Assembly: GCF_965232525.1 (NCBI RefSeq)
Contig: NZ_OZ246980.1
Coordinates: 3,224,001-3,288,000, forward strand
From: Bauldia sp965232525
GTDB taxonomy: Bacteria; Pseudomonadota; Alphaproteobacteria; Rhizobiales; Kaistiaceae
Direction of reading: 5' to 3'
DNA: 64,000 bases
Of this stretch, positions 16,747 to 25,776 are shown one piece after another. How positions within the stretch are numbered: the first letter of the stretch is position 1; each line of letters starts with the position of its first letter. The notes beneath the pieces are model-generated. The model was not told the DNA's origin and searched no databases. It worked only from the letters and a program-made list of their open reading frames with translations. A program made the translations under genes and the position numbers.

Positions 16747-17709
16747 TCAGCGGAAGAAATCCTGCGGGACGAAATCGGCGACGAGCAAGTACAGAACAAC
16801 GGTGACTGTGACGAGCGACGCCGCAGTCCCGTAGCGAACCGCCGCCCGCGCATTCGATTCCTCCGCCTGATACCGTTCCGCGAAGTCGATCACCGCGGTT
16901 GCCGGCGGCAGGGCCGCGACCAGCACGGCGGTTGCCACCCACACCGGGTCGAACCCGCCGATCCAGGCTAGCAGCAGGTAGACAATGATCGGATGGATCA
17001 CGAGCTTGCCGACGAGAAGGACCGGAACGTCCGCGGAGAATCCGGAATTGCCCCGCTCGGCCAGCGATAGACCGACCGCGAACAGCGCAACCGGCGCGGC
17101 GGCCCCGCTCAGGACCGTGAACACGGCGCCGATCGGATCGGGAATGGGCAGGCCGGTCGCGGAAAAGGCGAGCCCCGCCAACGTGGCGATCACGAGCGGA
17201 TGGGTGAAAATCCGCCGCAAGATAGCCCTCGCCATGGCCGACGCCCCGCCGCTCTCGACGCCGCCGAGAATCATCATCAGGGGAACCAGCGCGAACAACA
17301 GCGCGCCATCGAACACCAGAATCAACGCCGCCGGCGCGGCCGCGGTGGGTCCGAACGCCACCACCACGAGGGCCGGCGCGATGTACCCGATGTTGGAATA
17401 GGAACTGATCAGGCCTTTGACGGTCGCTTCCGGGACGTTGCCGCCGTTGATCAGGGCGCCGAACGAAAACGCCAATGCAAACGCGCAGTAGGTCGCGAAT
17501 GTCGTCGTGATCACGAACGACAAGTCCGGGACGTCAGAAAACGGGGTGTCCGCGACCAGGATGAAGAACCAGGCCGGCAAGGCGAAATACTTCGCGAAAA
17601 CAATAAGTTTATCGAGACCGTTCGCGGGGAGCGCGAAGGTGCGGCCGGCACCGAAGCCACAGGCGATCAGCCCCAGGAATGGCAGGACGATCGTCGCGAT
17701 CTGGTTCAT
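16747..17709 (-). CDS. AEC-family (auxin efflux carrier) transporter
   Basis: Membrane permease of the auxin efflux carrier family (PF03547), 320 residues from the ATG at 17709, with about ten hydrophobic segments split into two halves by a central loop; MNQIATIVLPFLGLIACGFG is a typical opening. Bacterial members move malonate, malate or other organic anions; the substrate here is unknown. A Met nine codons upstream would add a short charged extension without membrane character and is less likely. The gene ends 14 bases from the convergent monooxygenase gene with no clear terminator between them. Confidence 0.87.
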   Translation of the reverse strand: MNQIATIVLPFLGLIACGFGAGRTFALPANGLDKLIVFAKYFALPAWFFILVADTPFSDVPDLSFVITTTFATYCAFALAFSFGALINGGNVPEATVKGLISSYSNIGYIAPALVVVAFGPTAAAPAALILVFDGALLFALVPLMMILGGVESGGASAMARAILRRIFTHPLVIATLAGLAFSATGLPIPDPIGAVFTVLSGAAAPVALFAVGLSLAERGNSGFSADVPVLLVGKLVIHPIIVYLLLAWIGGFDPVWVATAVLVAALPPATAVIDFAERYQAEESNARAAVRYGTAASLVTVTVVLYLLVADFVPQDFFR

Positions 17710-17826
17710 GGCTGTCGGTCGTGGCGCCGCCGGCAAATGCCCCGGCCCGGCGGTCCTGTAAGCGGGTCAGCCCCGGTGGGTAGCGGTTTCGCCGAAACCG
17801 GTCAATCGGGGGGCAATTCGCCCCGG

Positions 17827-17857
17827 TTGACAGGCCCGGCGCGGCCATGCCCCATAA
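17827..17857 (+). promoter_or_regulatory. heat-shock-like promoter for hspQ
   Basis: TTGACA (17827-17832) is followed after 17 bases by CCCCATAA (17850-17857), which resembles the -10 element used by RpoH. The ATG of hspQ lies 30 bases downstream behind a GAAGGG ribosome-binding site. Control by the heat-shock sigma factor fits the gene product. Confidence 0.5.
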
Positions 17858-17886
17858 CCCCCGATGATCAGAAGGGCATTTGCGAA

Positions 17887-18222
17887 ATGATTGAGAACGC
17901 GCGGGCGGCAAAATTCTCTATCGGACAGGTCGTCCGCCACCGGATCTACGCATTTCGCGGCGTGATCTTCGACGTGGACCCCGTGTTCGACAACACCGAG
18001 GAATGGTGGCAGTCGATTCCCGAGGACATACGGCCGTCGAAGGACCAGCCGTTCTATCATCTGTTCGCGGAAAACGACGAGACGGAGTACGTGGCCTACG
18101 TCTCGGAACAGAACCTGCTGCCGGACGATTCGGACGAACCTCTGAGGCACCCGCAGATCAGCGAATTCTTCGGCACGCGCGACGGGGATGTCTACGTCGC
18201 GCGCGACCGATCGCTGAACTGA
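17887..18222 (+). CDS. hspQ: heat shock protein HspQ (YccV-like, hemimethylated-DNA-binding fold)
   Basis: Small cytoplasmic protein (111 residues) of the YccV/HspQ family. The family shows as FSIGQVVRHRIYAFRGVIFD (residues 9-28), the acidic PEWW-like block VFDNTEEWWQSIP, PFYHLFAEND and a C-terminal YVSEQNLLPD. In E. coli HspQ is an adaptor and enhancer of the Lon protease and affects DnaA stability; lon is also in this window, 30 kb away. The frame is open far upstream, but the ATG at 17887 has a good ribosome-binding site and gives the family N-terminus. Confidence 0.93.
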   Translation: MIENARAAKFSIGQVVRHRIYAFRGVIFDVDPVFDNTEEWWQSIPEDIRPSKDQPFYHLFAENDETEYVAYVSEQNLLPDDSDEPLRHPQISEFFGTRDGDVYVARDRSLN

Positions 18223-18242
18223 GCGTTAGCGCTTGGTGAGGT

Positions 18243-18263
18243 GCGCCACCTAGTTGGTGGCGC
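18243..18263. terminator. bidirectional hairpin between hspQ and ialB
   Basis: A perfect 8-bp stem GCGCCACC (18243-18250) / GGTGGCGC (18256-18263) with a five-base loop sits where the convergent hspQ and ialB-family genes end and contains the ialB stop codon. The flanks are only moderately T-rich, so it may work as a weak intrinsic terminator for both strands. Confidence 0.4.
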
Positions 18264-18858
18264 CTTCCTTCAGTTGCTGCTCGCGCAGTTTCTCCCGAGC
18301 CTCGAGGGCGCGCTCCTGCAGGGCCCTGTTCAGGTCGTCTTGGCGCTGCTGAATCCCCTCGGGCTCGATGCCCTCGCCCTCATAGGCGGCAGTGAAGCCG
18401 ACGAGGGTCATGGGAAACGTGACCGGGTTGCCGTCCGTGTTGACGGTGATCAACGAGAGCTGGCCGCCGCGCTTCAGGCCGTCGATGAAGTCGGTCCCGA
18501 CCTCAAGTTCGGCGTAGCAGGCATTGCGCAGGCAGACGCCGTATTGAAGCTCGGTCTGTTCGTTGTTGTCGATCTGAGCGCGCAGGCCCGGCTGGATCAT
18601 CATGCCGACCGGAACCGCCACCACCAGCGATTTCGATTCCTCGCCGGAAATCTCACGGATCGCTGCCGAGGCGATGAACTGACCGGTCTCCGCCTTGATC
18701 TCCTGAATGGTGACGCAGAAGTTCTGCCCGCCGACCGGCGTCGGGCTGCAGATCTTAACCCAAGCCGGCTGCCCCGCTGGTGCTTCCTGTGCTTGCACGC
18801 CCAACGGCGCGGCGACTGCAACCAGGGCAGCAGGCAGGAGGCGTTTCCACTTTTTCAT
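18250..18858 (-). CDS. invasion-associated locus B (IalB) family protein
   Basis: Secreted or periplasmic protein of the IalB family (PF06776), common in alphaproteobacteria. From the ATG at 18858 it has 202 residues with a signal peptide (KKWKRLL basic end, hydrophobic core, cleavage near GVQA-QE). The mature part has the Cys-containing ICSPTPVGGQNFCV and GVCLRNACYAEL segments, which suggest disulfides, and a charged helical tail rich in Glu, Arg and Gln. IalB was named for a Bartonella erythrocyte-invasion factor, but most members are in free-living bacteria and have no known function. An upstream Met at 18879 is possible. Confidence 0.85.
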   Translation of the reverse strand: MKKWKRLLPAALVAVAAPLGVQAQEAPAGQPAWVKICSPTPVGGQNFCVTIQEIKAETGQFIASAAIREISGEESKSLVVAVPVGMMIQPGLRAQIDNNEQTELQYGVCLRNACYAELEVGTDFIDGLKRGGQLSLITVNTDGNPVTFPMTLVGFTAAYEGEGIEPEGIQQRQDDLNRALQERALEAREKLREQQLKEGATN

Positions 18859-19136
18859 CAGACCTGTCGGGTTTCCCATCGTTCATCCTTGCTCGACTGT
18901 AGGGCGTGGCCTTGGCGACACCCGCCCCGCGTCGCCTGGCGGGCTGACTGGCCACGAAATACGGCGACTTGTTGACTGAACCGGCGCCACTCCATAGCCC
19001 GGCTCCCGGCCGATTTCCAGACGAACCGGCGATTCTCATGGCGACAAATACGACGAACAAGCGCGCCGTTTCAACGCGAATCGTATGCTACCATCCGCGC
19101 GATTTTCACATCCCTGATTGAGAGGCTGTCGATCGA

Positions 19137-20975
19137 ATGTCAGCGATCGTTCTTTCCATCGCCCTGCGGCGACGTATCGCGGCCGCCGTCGCGGCAACCC
19201 TCGGCCTCGGGCTCGTCCCACAGCTCGCCGCGGCCGAACCGAAGCACGGCATCGCCATGCATGGCGAGCCGGCGTTGCCGCCCGACTACCAACACCTCCC
19301 TTACGCCAATCCCGATGCGCCCAAGGGCGGCTCGATCGGTCTGTCCGGACAGGGAACCTTCGACAGTCTCAATCCCTTCATCCTCAAAGGCAGCGTGCCC
19401 GACGGGCTGTGGGCGAAGAGCGCCTTCTGGCCCGCCCGGTTGTGGGACAGCCTGATGGTCAGGAGCTGGGATGAACCGTTCACGCTCTACGGACATGTCG
19501 CCGAATTTGTCGAGACCCCGGAAGATCGCTCTTGGGTGGAGTTCACCATCAATCCACTGGCGCGGTTCCAGGACGGCGAGCCGATCACCGCGGAGGATGT
19601 CGCGTTCTCGTTCGAGCTTTTGAAGGACCACGGCCTGCCCCGCGACTGGCACAAGAAAGTCGACCGCGTCGAGGTCAATCCCGGCAACAAGGTGCGTTTC
19701 GTTTTCGGCGAGGACTGGGATCGGGAGATGCCCTTGCTGATCGGGCTTATCCCGGTATTTCCGAAACACGCCACCGACCCGGAGGCGTTCGCGACATCGG
19801 GACTGACTCCGCCGCCGGGCAGCGGTCCGTACAAGGTCTCCAGCGTCAAGCCGGGCAGCACGGTCGTTCTCGCCCGCGATCCGGATTACTGGGCCAAGGA
19901 CCTCCCCCAGAAACGCGGCTTCGACAACTTCGATGAAGTGCGCATCGAATACTTCCGCGATGGCGGAACCTTGTTCGAGGCCTTCCGCAAGGGCTTGTTC
20001 AACGTCATGACCGAGACCAATCCGGTCCGGTGGGAAACGGAGTACGACTTCCCGGCCGCGGCTCAGGGCCAGATTGCGCTGAACGAGTTCGTCACCGGCA
20101 CGCCGAAGGGCATGAACGGATTCGTCTTCAATCAGCGACGCCCGGTCTTCGAAGATGTCCGGGTGCGTGAGGCGATGGCCTATTTTCTCGACTTCGAATG
20201 GATCAACCGGAATCTCTTCGCCGATGCCTACGAGCGGACCGGCAGCTATTTTCAGGGTTCGACGCTCTCCGGCCTGGGCGTTCCCGCCGATGACGCCGAG
20301 CAGGCACTTTTGGCGCCCTTCCCTGACGCGGTTCGCGACGATGTAATGGACGGCACCTACGCGCCGCCGGCCAGCGATGGCTCCGGCCGCGATCGCGCTA
20401 ATTTCCGCAAAGGGATCGACCTGCTCGAGTCCGCCGGCTGGACCGAACAGGACGGCCGGATGGTCAACGCCGAAACTGGGGAGCCCTTCACCTTCGAATT
20501 TCTGGCGCTCAACAAGGAAGAAGAGCGTCTGGCGCTGGCCCTGCAGCGCTCGCTCCGGCTGGTTGGCATCGACATGCAGATCCGGACCGTCGACTCCACC
20601 CAGTATTGGGAGCGCGTCCTTAACACCCGCGATTTCGACATGATGCGCTGGACCTATGGGGCGTCGCTTTCGCCGGGCAACGAGCAGTTCGGACGTTGGT
20701 CGAAGATCAGCGCCGACACTTATGGACGGCTCAACTTCGCCGGCGTGTCCGAGCCCGCTGTCGACGCCATGATCGCCGCAATGTTGTCAGCGACGGAATG
20801 GGAGGAATTTGTCGCTGCCGTCCGCTCCCTCGACCGTGTCCTCATCTCCGGCTTTCACGTCATCCCGCTCTTCCATTCGCCGGAGCAATGGGTGGCGACT
20901 TGGGACAACCTGCAACTCCCGGATAGATCATCGACCTCCGGCGCTGTCCCGGCGTCATGGTGGGCCGCAGAGTGA
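19137..20975 (+). CDS. extracellular solute-binding protein family 5 (YejA-like oligopeptide type)
   Basis: Periplasmic binding protein of a peptide ABC importer, 612 residues, with a signal peptide (AAAVAATLGLGLVPQLAAA-EP, cleavage about residue 32). The opening HGIAMHGEPALPP and the PYANPDAPKGGSIGLSGQG region resemble YejA, the binding protein for microcin C-like and other oligopeptides. The SBP_bac_5 pattern continues through the VEFTINPLARFQDGEPITAEDV segment. A GAGAGG ribosome-binding site precedes the ATG. No YejB, YejE or YejF genes follow, so the transporter partner must be encoded elsewhere. The end overlaps the next gene by 19 bases. Confidence 0.9.
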   Translation: MSAIVLSIALRRRIAAAVAATLGLGLVPQLAAAEPKHGIAMHGEPALPPDYQHLPYANPDAPKGGSIGLSGQGTFDSLNPFILKGSVPDGLWAKSAFWPARLWDSLMVRSWDEPFTLYGHVAEFVETPEDRSWVEFTINPLARFQDGEPITAEDVAFSFELLKDHGLPRDWHKKVDRVEVNPGNKVRFVFGEDWDREMPLLIGLIPVFPKHATDPEAFATSGLTPPPGSGPYKVSSVKPGSTVVLARDPDYWAKDLPQKRGFDNFDEVRIEYFRDGGTLFEAFRKGLFNVMTETNPVRWETEYDFPAAAQGQIALNEFVTGTPKGMNGFVFNQRRPVFEDVRVREAMAYFLDFEWINRNLFADAYERTGSYFQGSTLSGLGVPADDAEQALLAPFPDAVRDDVMDGTYAPPASDGSGRDRANFRKGIDLLESAGWTEQDGRMVNAETGEPFTFEFLALNKEEERLALALQRSLRLVGIDMQIRTVDSTQYWERVLNTRDFDMMRWTYGASLSPGNEQFGRWSKISADTYGRLNFAGVSEPAVDAMIAAMLSATEWEEFVAAVRSLDRVLISGFHVIPLFHSPEQWVATWDNLQLPDRSSTSGAVPASWWAAE

Positions 20976-21643
20976 ACCCGGCGGCGGTTTCGATCGATGT
21001 GATTTCAGATGTCGTCTGCCCGTGGTGCTACCTGGGGCGAAGCCGGCTTGCCGAGGCGCAGGAAAAGGAAACCGACATCACGACACTCGTGCAGTGGCGA
21101 CCGTTCCGGCTCGATCCCACCATCCCGCCGGGCGGCATCCCGCGCGAGGATTACCTCAACCGCAAATTCGGCAGCGTCCAGGCGATCCAGCCGATGTACG
21201 ATCAGCTGACCGAACTCGGGGCGGCCGAGGGTATCGATTTCCGTTTCGACCTGATCACCCGGTCGCCCAACACTGTCGACGCTCATCGCGTCATCCGCTG
21301 GGCGGCGGACGACCACTGGCAGGACGCGGTGGTCGAGGGATTGTTTGCCGCCTATTTCTGCCGTGGCCTCGACATCGGCGATCACGGTGTTCTCTGCGAG
21401 GTGGCCGAGGACGCCGGTGGCGACGGCCAGGCCATCGCTGCAAGGCTGGCCACCGACGAGGACACCGCGGCGGTCGAAGCCGAGGTCGAGAACGCCTACC
21501 GGATCGGAGTCAGCGGGGTGCCCTGTTTCATCCTCGCCGGGCGCATGGTCGTAACCGGCGCCCAGCCGGCCGAGACGCTCGCCGAGGCGATCGAGGCCGC
21601 CGCGGCGGCGCCAGCCCCACCCGCGCCGGAGCGGCCCCACTAG
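20957..21643 (+). CDS. DsbA-family oxidoreductase (FrnE-like)
   Basis: Thioredoxin-fold protein of the DsbA/FrnE family, 228 residues, with the CPWC redox motif at 21-24 (SDVVCPWCYLGRSRL), the insertion-domain segment SPNTVDAHRVIRWA and the cis-Pro loop GVSGVPCFIL. There is no signal peptide, so it is cytoplasmic, unlike periplasmic DsbA. It may act on disulfides or glutathione conjugates. The start is uncertain: ATG 20957 lies 19 bases inside the previous gene, and GTG 20972 overlaps its stop as GTGA. The stop codon shares CTAG with the opposing mfd stop. Confidence 0.88.
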   Translation: MVGRRVNPAAVSIDVISDVVCPWCYLGRSRLAEAQEKETDITTLVQWRPFRLDPTIPPGGIPREDYLNRKFGSVQAIQPMYDQLTELGAAEGIDFRFDLITRSPNTVDAHRVIRWAADDHWQDAVVEGLFAAYFCRGLDIGDHGVLCEVAEDAGGDGQAIAARLATDEDTAAVEAEVENAYRIGVSGVPCFILAGRMVVTGAQPAETLAEAIEAAAAAPAPPAPERPH

Positions 21644-24600
21644 GCGGCGGCCTTCTCGCCTTCCTCGGCAATCTTCGCCAGGATGATCAGGATCGTCGCC
21701 GCGCCCTTGACCCGGCGCTCGGTATCGCTCCAGTCGCGGTTCACCACCACCTTCTGATCGGGCCGCACCTTCGCCAGCGTCCCCTCCTCGGCGATCCAGT
21801 GCAGCAGCCCGGCCGGGTTGGCGAAGACGTTGTCGCGGAAACTGATCACCGCGCCCTTCGGCCCGGCATCGACCTTCTCGACATTGGCGCGCCGGCAGAG
21901 TGCCTTGATGGTCACCAGCTCGAGGAGATGCCCGACCTCGTCCGGCTGCGGCCCGAAGCGATCGATCATCTCGGCGGCGAAGGCTTCGATGTCCGCCTGC
22001 TCGCGCAGGTCCGCCAGACGACGATAGAGCCCCAGCCGAAGTTGTAGATCGGGCACATAGGTCTCGGGAATCATCACCGACGTTCCCATGGTGATCTGAG
22101 GTGACCAGTCGCCCTCCTCGACGACGTCGCCGGTCTTCAGCGCGGCGACCGCCTCCTCCAACATCTGCTGATAGAGCTCGTAGCCGACCTCGCGGATATG
22201 GCCGGACTGCTCCTCGCCCAAGAGGTTGCCGGCCCCGCGGATATCCAGGTCGTGACTGGCGAGCTGGAACCCGGCGCCGAGCGTGTCGAGCGACTGCAGA
22301 ACCTTGAGCCGCCGTTCGGCGGTCGGCGTCAGCGTCCGTTCCGCCGGCACGGTGAACAGCGCATAGGCCCGCTGTTTCGACCGGCCGACCCGGCCGCGGA
22401 GCTGGTAGAGCTGGGCCAGACCGAACATGTCGGCCCGATGGACGATCAGCGTGTTGGCAGTCGGAATGTCGAGCCCCGACTCCACGATCGACGTCGACAG
22501 CAGCACGTCATATGCCCCGTCGTAGAACGCGGTCATGATGTCTTCGAGTTCGCTCGACGGCATCTGACCGTGCGCCACGGCGACCTTCACCTCCGGCACG
22601 GTCTCCTCCAGGAACGCGGCTTGCTCGGCCAGGTCGCTGATCCGCGGACAGACATAAAAGCTCTGGCCGCCGCGATAGCGTTCCCGCAGCAGCGCTTCGC
22701 GAACCACCAGCGCATCGAAGGGCGCGATGAAGGTGCGCACCGCCAGCCGATCAACCGGCGCAGTGGTGATCAGCGACAGCTCCCGCACCCCGGTCAGCGC
22801 CAGTTGCAGCGTGCGCGGGATGGGCGTCGCCGACAGTGTCAGAACGTGAACGTTCGCCTTCAGCTCTTTCAGCCGTTCCTTGTGCTTGACGCCAAAATGC
22901 TGCTCCTCGTCGACGATCAGCAGGCCAAGGTCCCGAAAGGTGATCGACTTGCCGAGCAGCGCGTGGGTGCCGATCACGATATCGATCGAGCCGTCCGAAA
23001 GGCCGGCCTTGGTCGCGGCGAGGTCCTTCGTCCCGACCAGCCGCGACGCCTGGGCGATGCGCACCGGCAGCCCGGCAAACCGGTCGACGAACGTCCTGTA
23101 GTGTTGGCGGGCCAGCAGCGTTGTCGGTACGACGACCGCGACCTGCCGGCCGCTCAGCGCGGTGATGAACGCGGCCCGCAGCGCCACCTCGGTCTTGCCG
23201 AAGCCGACATCGCCGCAGATCAGCCGATCCATTGGACGCCCGGCCGCCAGATCATCCAGCACCGCCGTGATCGCGGTGTCCTGGTCGTCGGTTTCCTCGA
23301 ACGGAAAGCGCGCGGCGAACTCATCGTAGGCGCCGTCCGGCGGTGTCATCGCCGGCGCCGTTTTCATCTCGCGCTGGGCGGCGACCTTCATCAGCGCCTC
23401 AGCCATATCGCGGATGCGCTGTTTCAGCCGCGCCTTACGCGCCTGCCATGCCGTGCCGCCGAGCTTGTCGAGCGGCGCCTCGGCCTGGTCAGACCCGTAG
23501 CGCGACAGGAGCTCGATGTTCTCGACCGGCAGATAGACGCGATCGTCGCCGGCGTAGTGTATCTCCAGGCAGTCGTGCGGCGCGCCAGCCGCCTCGATCG
23601 TCTTGAGGCCGACGAAGCGCCCGATGCCGTGGTCGGCGTGGACGACAAGGTCGCCCTCCGCCAGGCTGGTCACGTCGGTCAGGACATCGGCGGCGCGGCG
23701 CTTCTTCTGCGGCCGGATCAGACGATCGCCGAGAACGTCCTGTTCGCCGACCACCATCAGGTCGGGCGAGTCGAAGCCTTCCTCGATCCCCAGAACCGCG
23801 AGGCCAACGACACCCCGCGCCAACCGGCTCGCTTCGGCCCAGTCGGCGACCGGCTGAATGCGTTCGAGACCGTGGTCGGCGAGAACCTGTCCCATCCGGT
23901 CGCGCGAGCCATCGCTCCAGGAGGCGACGACCACCGTCTTGCCAGCTTTGACCGCGGTGCCGATGTGTTCGATCACCGCATCGAATACATTGATTTCGTT
24001 CGCGTTTCTTTCGGCGGCGAAATTCCGGCCGCGGCGCGCTTCCAGGTCGATCACATCCGGCGCCGGCGGGCTGGCGAACGGTGACACCCGCACGACCGGC
24101 CGCGCGGCCAAAGCCGCCTTCCAGTCGTCTTCGGTCAGGTAGAGCTGATCGGGACGCAGCGGATTGTAGGGCGCCCCGCCGGTCGAGCCCGCCTCCAGCG
24201 CCTGCACGCGGGCCTCGTAGTGATCCTCGATCTGGTCCAGCCGCTCACCGACCGCTTCGTTGTCGAGGTGATCGAGGGCAACGATCGCATCGTCACCGAC
24301 ATGATCGAAGACCGTCTGGAGTTCGTCGGCAAACAGCGGCAGCCAGTGCTCCATGCCGACATAACGCCGCCCCTCGCTCACCGATTGATAGAGAAGATCG
24401 TCGCGATCCGCGGCACCGAACAGCGCCACGTAGCGTTGCCGGAACCGGGCAATCGTCTCCGGGCTGAGGTGCATTTCGTTGGCCGGCACCAGCGCAATGC
24501 GGCGGCGCGCGGCCACGGTCCGCTGGGTCTCGGCATCGAAGGTCCGGATCGACTCCAGCGTGTCGCCGAAGAAATCCAGCCGCACGGGGTCACCGGCGCC

Positions 24601-25152
24601 GGCGACATAGAGATCGAGGATACCGCCGCGGACCGCATATTCGCCGGCTTCGCGAACGGTCGGGCTGCGCAGGAACCCGTTGTCTTCGAGCCAGCCGACG
24701 ATCGTATCCATTCGGATCTGATTGCCGGCGGCCAGAGCAAGTGAACCGGCGGCGACGAAGTCGCGAGTTGGCACCCGTTGCAGCGCGGCGTTCACCGTCG
24801 TCAGCACGATCGACGGCCTCTCCGCCGGTGCCGATAGCGCGGTCAGGGCCGCCATGCGCCGCGCCACGACCGCCGCGAGCGGCGACGCCCGGTCGTAGGG
24901 AAGGCAGTCCCACGCCGGGAACGCGATGATATCGATGCCCGGCGCGAAGAAGCGGATCGTCCGCTCGACTTCGGCCAGACGCTGCCCGTCGCGGGCGACG
25001 AAGACCACCCTGCGATTGGCGGATGCCGCTGCGTCGGCCAGCGCCCGCCCGACCACGCCGTCGGGAACCGAGGCCAGGGTCAGCACCGCTCCGGGCTCCG
25101 GCATCGCGGGCAGCGATGGCCGGGCGTAGGGCCGCACGATCGTGTCAGACAT
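21640..25152 (-). CDS. mfd: transcription-repair coupling factor Mfd
   Basis: Large ATP-dependent translocase that removes RNA polymerase stalled at DNA lesions and recruits UvrA. At 1170 residues it matches the family. In order it has a UvrB-like N-terminal region, the RNA-polymerase-interacting CarD-like domain (LAEGDLVVHADHGIGRF, about 494-560), the helicase core with CGDVGFGKTEV (Walker A, about 645) and DEEQHFG (about 747), GSRV-like motifs in DIPTANTLIVHRAD and QLRGRVGRS, and a C-terminal TRCF domain. The ATG at 25152 is chosen since the frame upstream overlaps sdhE; the two genes overlap by eight bases. Confidence 0.97.
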   Translation of the reverse strand: MSDTIVRPYARPSLPAMPEPGAVLTLASVPDGVVGRALADAAASANRRVVFVARDGQRLAEVERTIRFFAPGIDIIAFPAWDCLPYDRASPLAAVVARRMAALTALSAPAERPSIVLTTVNAALQRVPTRDFVAAGSLALAAGNQIRMDTIVGWLEDNGFLRSPTVREAGEYAVRGGILDLYVAGAGDPVRLDFFGDTLESIRTFDAETQRTVAARRRIALVPANEMHLSPETIARFRQRYVALFGAADRDDLLYQSVSEGRRYVGMEHWLPLFADELQTVFDHVGDDAIVALDHLDNEAVGERLDQIEDHYEARVQALEAGSTGGAPYNPLRPDQLYLTEDDWKAALAARPVVRVSPFASPPAPDVIDLEARRGRNFAAERNANEINVFDAVIEHIGTAVKAGKTVVVASWSDGSRDRMGQVLADHGLERIQPVADWAEASRLARGVVGLAVLGIEEGFDSPDLMVVGEQDVLGDRLIRPQKKRRAADVLTDVTSLAEGDLVVHADHGIGRFVGLKTIEAAGAPHDCLEIHYAGDDRVYLPVENIELLSRYGSDQAEAPLDKLGGTAWQARKARLKQRIRDMAEALMKVAAQREMKTAPAMTPPDGAYDEFAARFPFEETDDQDTAITAVLDDLAAGRPMDRLICGDVGFGKTEVALRAAFITALSGRQVAVVVPTTLLARQHYRTFVDRFAGLPVRIAQASRLVGTKDLAATKAGLSDGSIDIVIGTHALLGKSITFRDLGLLIVDEEQHFGVKHKERLKELKANVHVLTLSATPIPRTLQLALTGVRELSLITTAPVDRLAVRTFIAPFDALVVREALLRERYRGGQSFYVCPRISDLAEQAAFLEETVPEVKVAVAHGQMPSSELEDIMTAFYDGAYDVLLSTSIVESGLDIPTANTLIVHRADMFGLAQLYQLRGRVGRSKQRAYALFTVPAERTLTPTAERRLKVLQSLDTLGAGFQLASHDLDIRGAGNLLGEEQSGHIREVGYELYQQMLEEAVAALKTGDVVEEGDWSPQITMGTSVMIPETYVPDLQLRLGLYRRLADLREQADIEAFAAEMIDRFGPQPDEVGHLLELVTIKALCRRANVEKVDAGPKGAVISFRDNVFANPAGLLHWIAEEGTLAKVRPDQKVVVNRDWSDTERRVKGAATILIILAKIAEEGEKAAA

Positions 25153-25432
25153 CGGAACTGACCGATTGTTGGTGGAAGGCGATGAGCCGGGCGAGGATCG
25201 ACGATCGCATGGAGACGGGCACCGGCCGGCTTCCGGTGACCCAGGCGAAGATGTCGGGGTCGGGCATCTCCAGCAGGCTCGCGAACGCCTCCAGCTCCGC
25301 CTCATCAAACCCGGCGATATGGGCGTCCGCGAAGCGGCCGAGGATCAGATCGGTCTCCCGGGTTCCCCGGTGCCAGGCTCGGAAGGCCAAGCGTTTGCGC
25401 GCGAGCGCCGTTGCGTCCTCGGTCGGTGTCAC
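25145..25432 (-). CDS. sdhE: FAD assembly factor SdhE
   Basis: Small protein (95 residues) of the SdhE/Sdh5 family, which promotes covalent flavinylation of succinate dehydrogenase. The family signature RGTRETDLILGRFA (residues 22-35) is clear, as is the DPDIFAWVTGSRPVP segment. In many alphaproteobacteria sdhE lies next to mfd, on the opposite side from a divergent recG; here recG is absent. The likely start is GTG at 25432, giving MTPTEDATALARKRLAFRAW; no nearer ATG fits. Confidence 0.92.
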   Translation of the reverse strand: MTPTEDATALARKRLAFRAWHRGTRETDLILGRFADAHIAGFDEAELEAFASLLEMPDPDIFAWVTGSRPVPVSMRSSILARLIAFHQQSVSSDV

Positions 25433-25741
25433 AGCCCATATCCATAGCTAAGCGGCGCCGGGTCGTTTTGACCCGTCGCTCCGCGATAGGGATATAGCGA
25501 TATGTCAGCGCGAAGTCAGCCGCCCGTTACCGGTTCGATCGAAAATTCCTGCCCTCGGCATCACCGACGATCTCGGTTTCACGCGGCAAACACGCGTCCT
25601 TGCGGCATCACTTCGGTGGTATCCGTCCGCAATTGCCACCGGGCGTAATGGAATCCATCGGTCATTGCTTCGCCGGTGAACCATTAGGCTCCGCTGACGC
25701 TGTGATTGTGCAAAAAAAATGGCCGCAAAGAGCACAAATAG
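25433..25741. other. intergenic stretch upstream of sdhE
   Basis: Roughly 310 bases with no convincing coding frame on either strand; it is A/T-richer than its surroundings near 25690-25745. It should hold the sdhE-mfd promoter on the minus strand. A small hairpin (CGGGTC/GACCCG around 25453-25469) lies about 20 bases before the sdhE start. recG, often divergent from sdhE in this class, is not present even as a remnant that I can recognise. Confidence 0.4.
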
Positions 25742-25770
25742 ATGACAAGTCGCCCGCGGTTCGCTACGGT
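25742..25770 (+). promoter_or_regulatory. promoter-like site for the small RNA
   Basis: ATGACA (25742-25747) and TACGGT (25765-25770) are 17 bases apart, a fair match to a housekeeping promoter with TA and final T in the -10. It points at a non-coding stretch that ends in a strong terminator. It would start a transcript near 25777. Confidence 0.35.
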
Positions 25771-25776
25771 CCTGTC

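Noticed and set aside
22198..24084. 628-codon open frame on the plus strand opposite mfd
   Set aside because: Lies wholly inside mfd, whose motifs are intact; the composition is that of an antisense shadow (Arg, His, Asp, Gln rich).
25505..25735. 76-codon minus-strand frame upstream of sdhE
   Set aside because: No ribosome-binding site, no recognisable family and low-quality composition; treated as non-coding.
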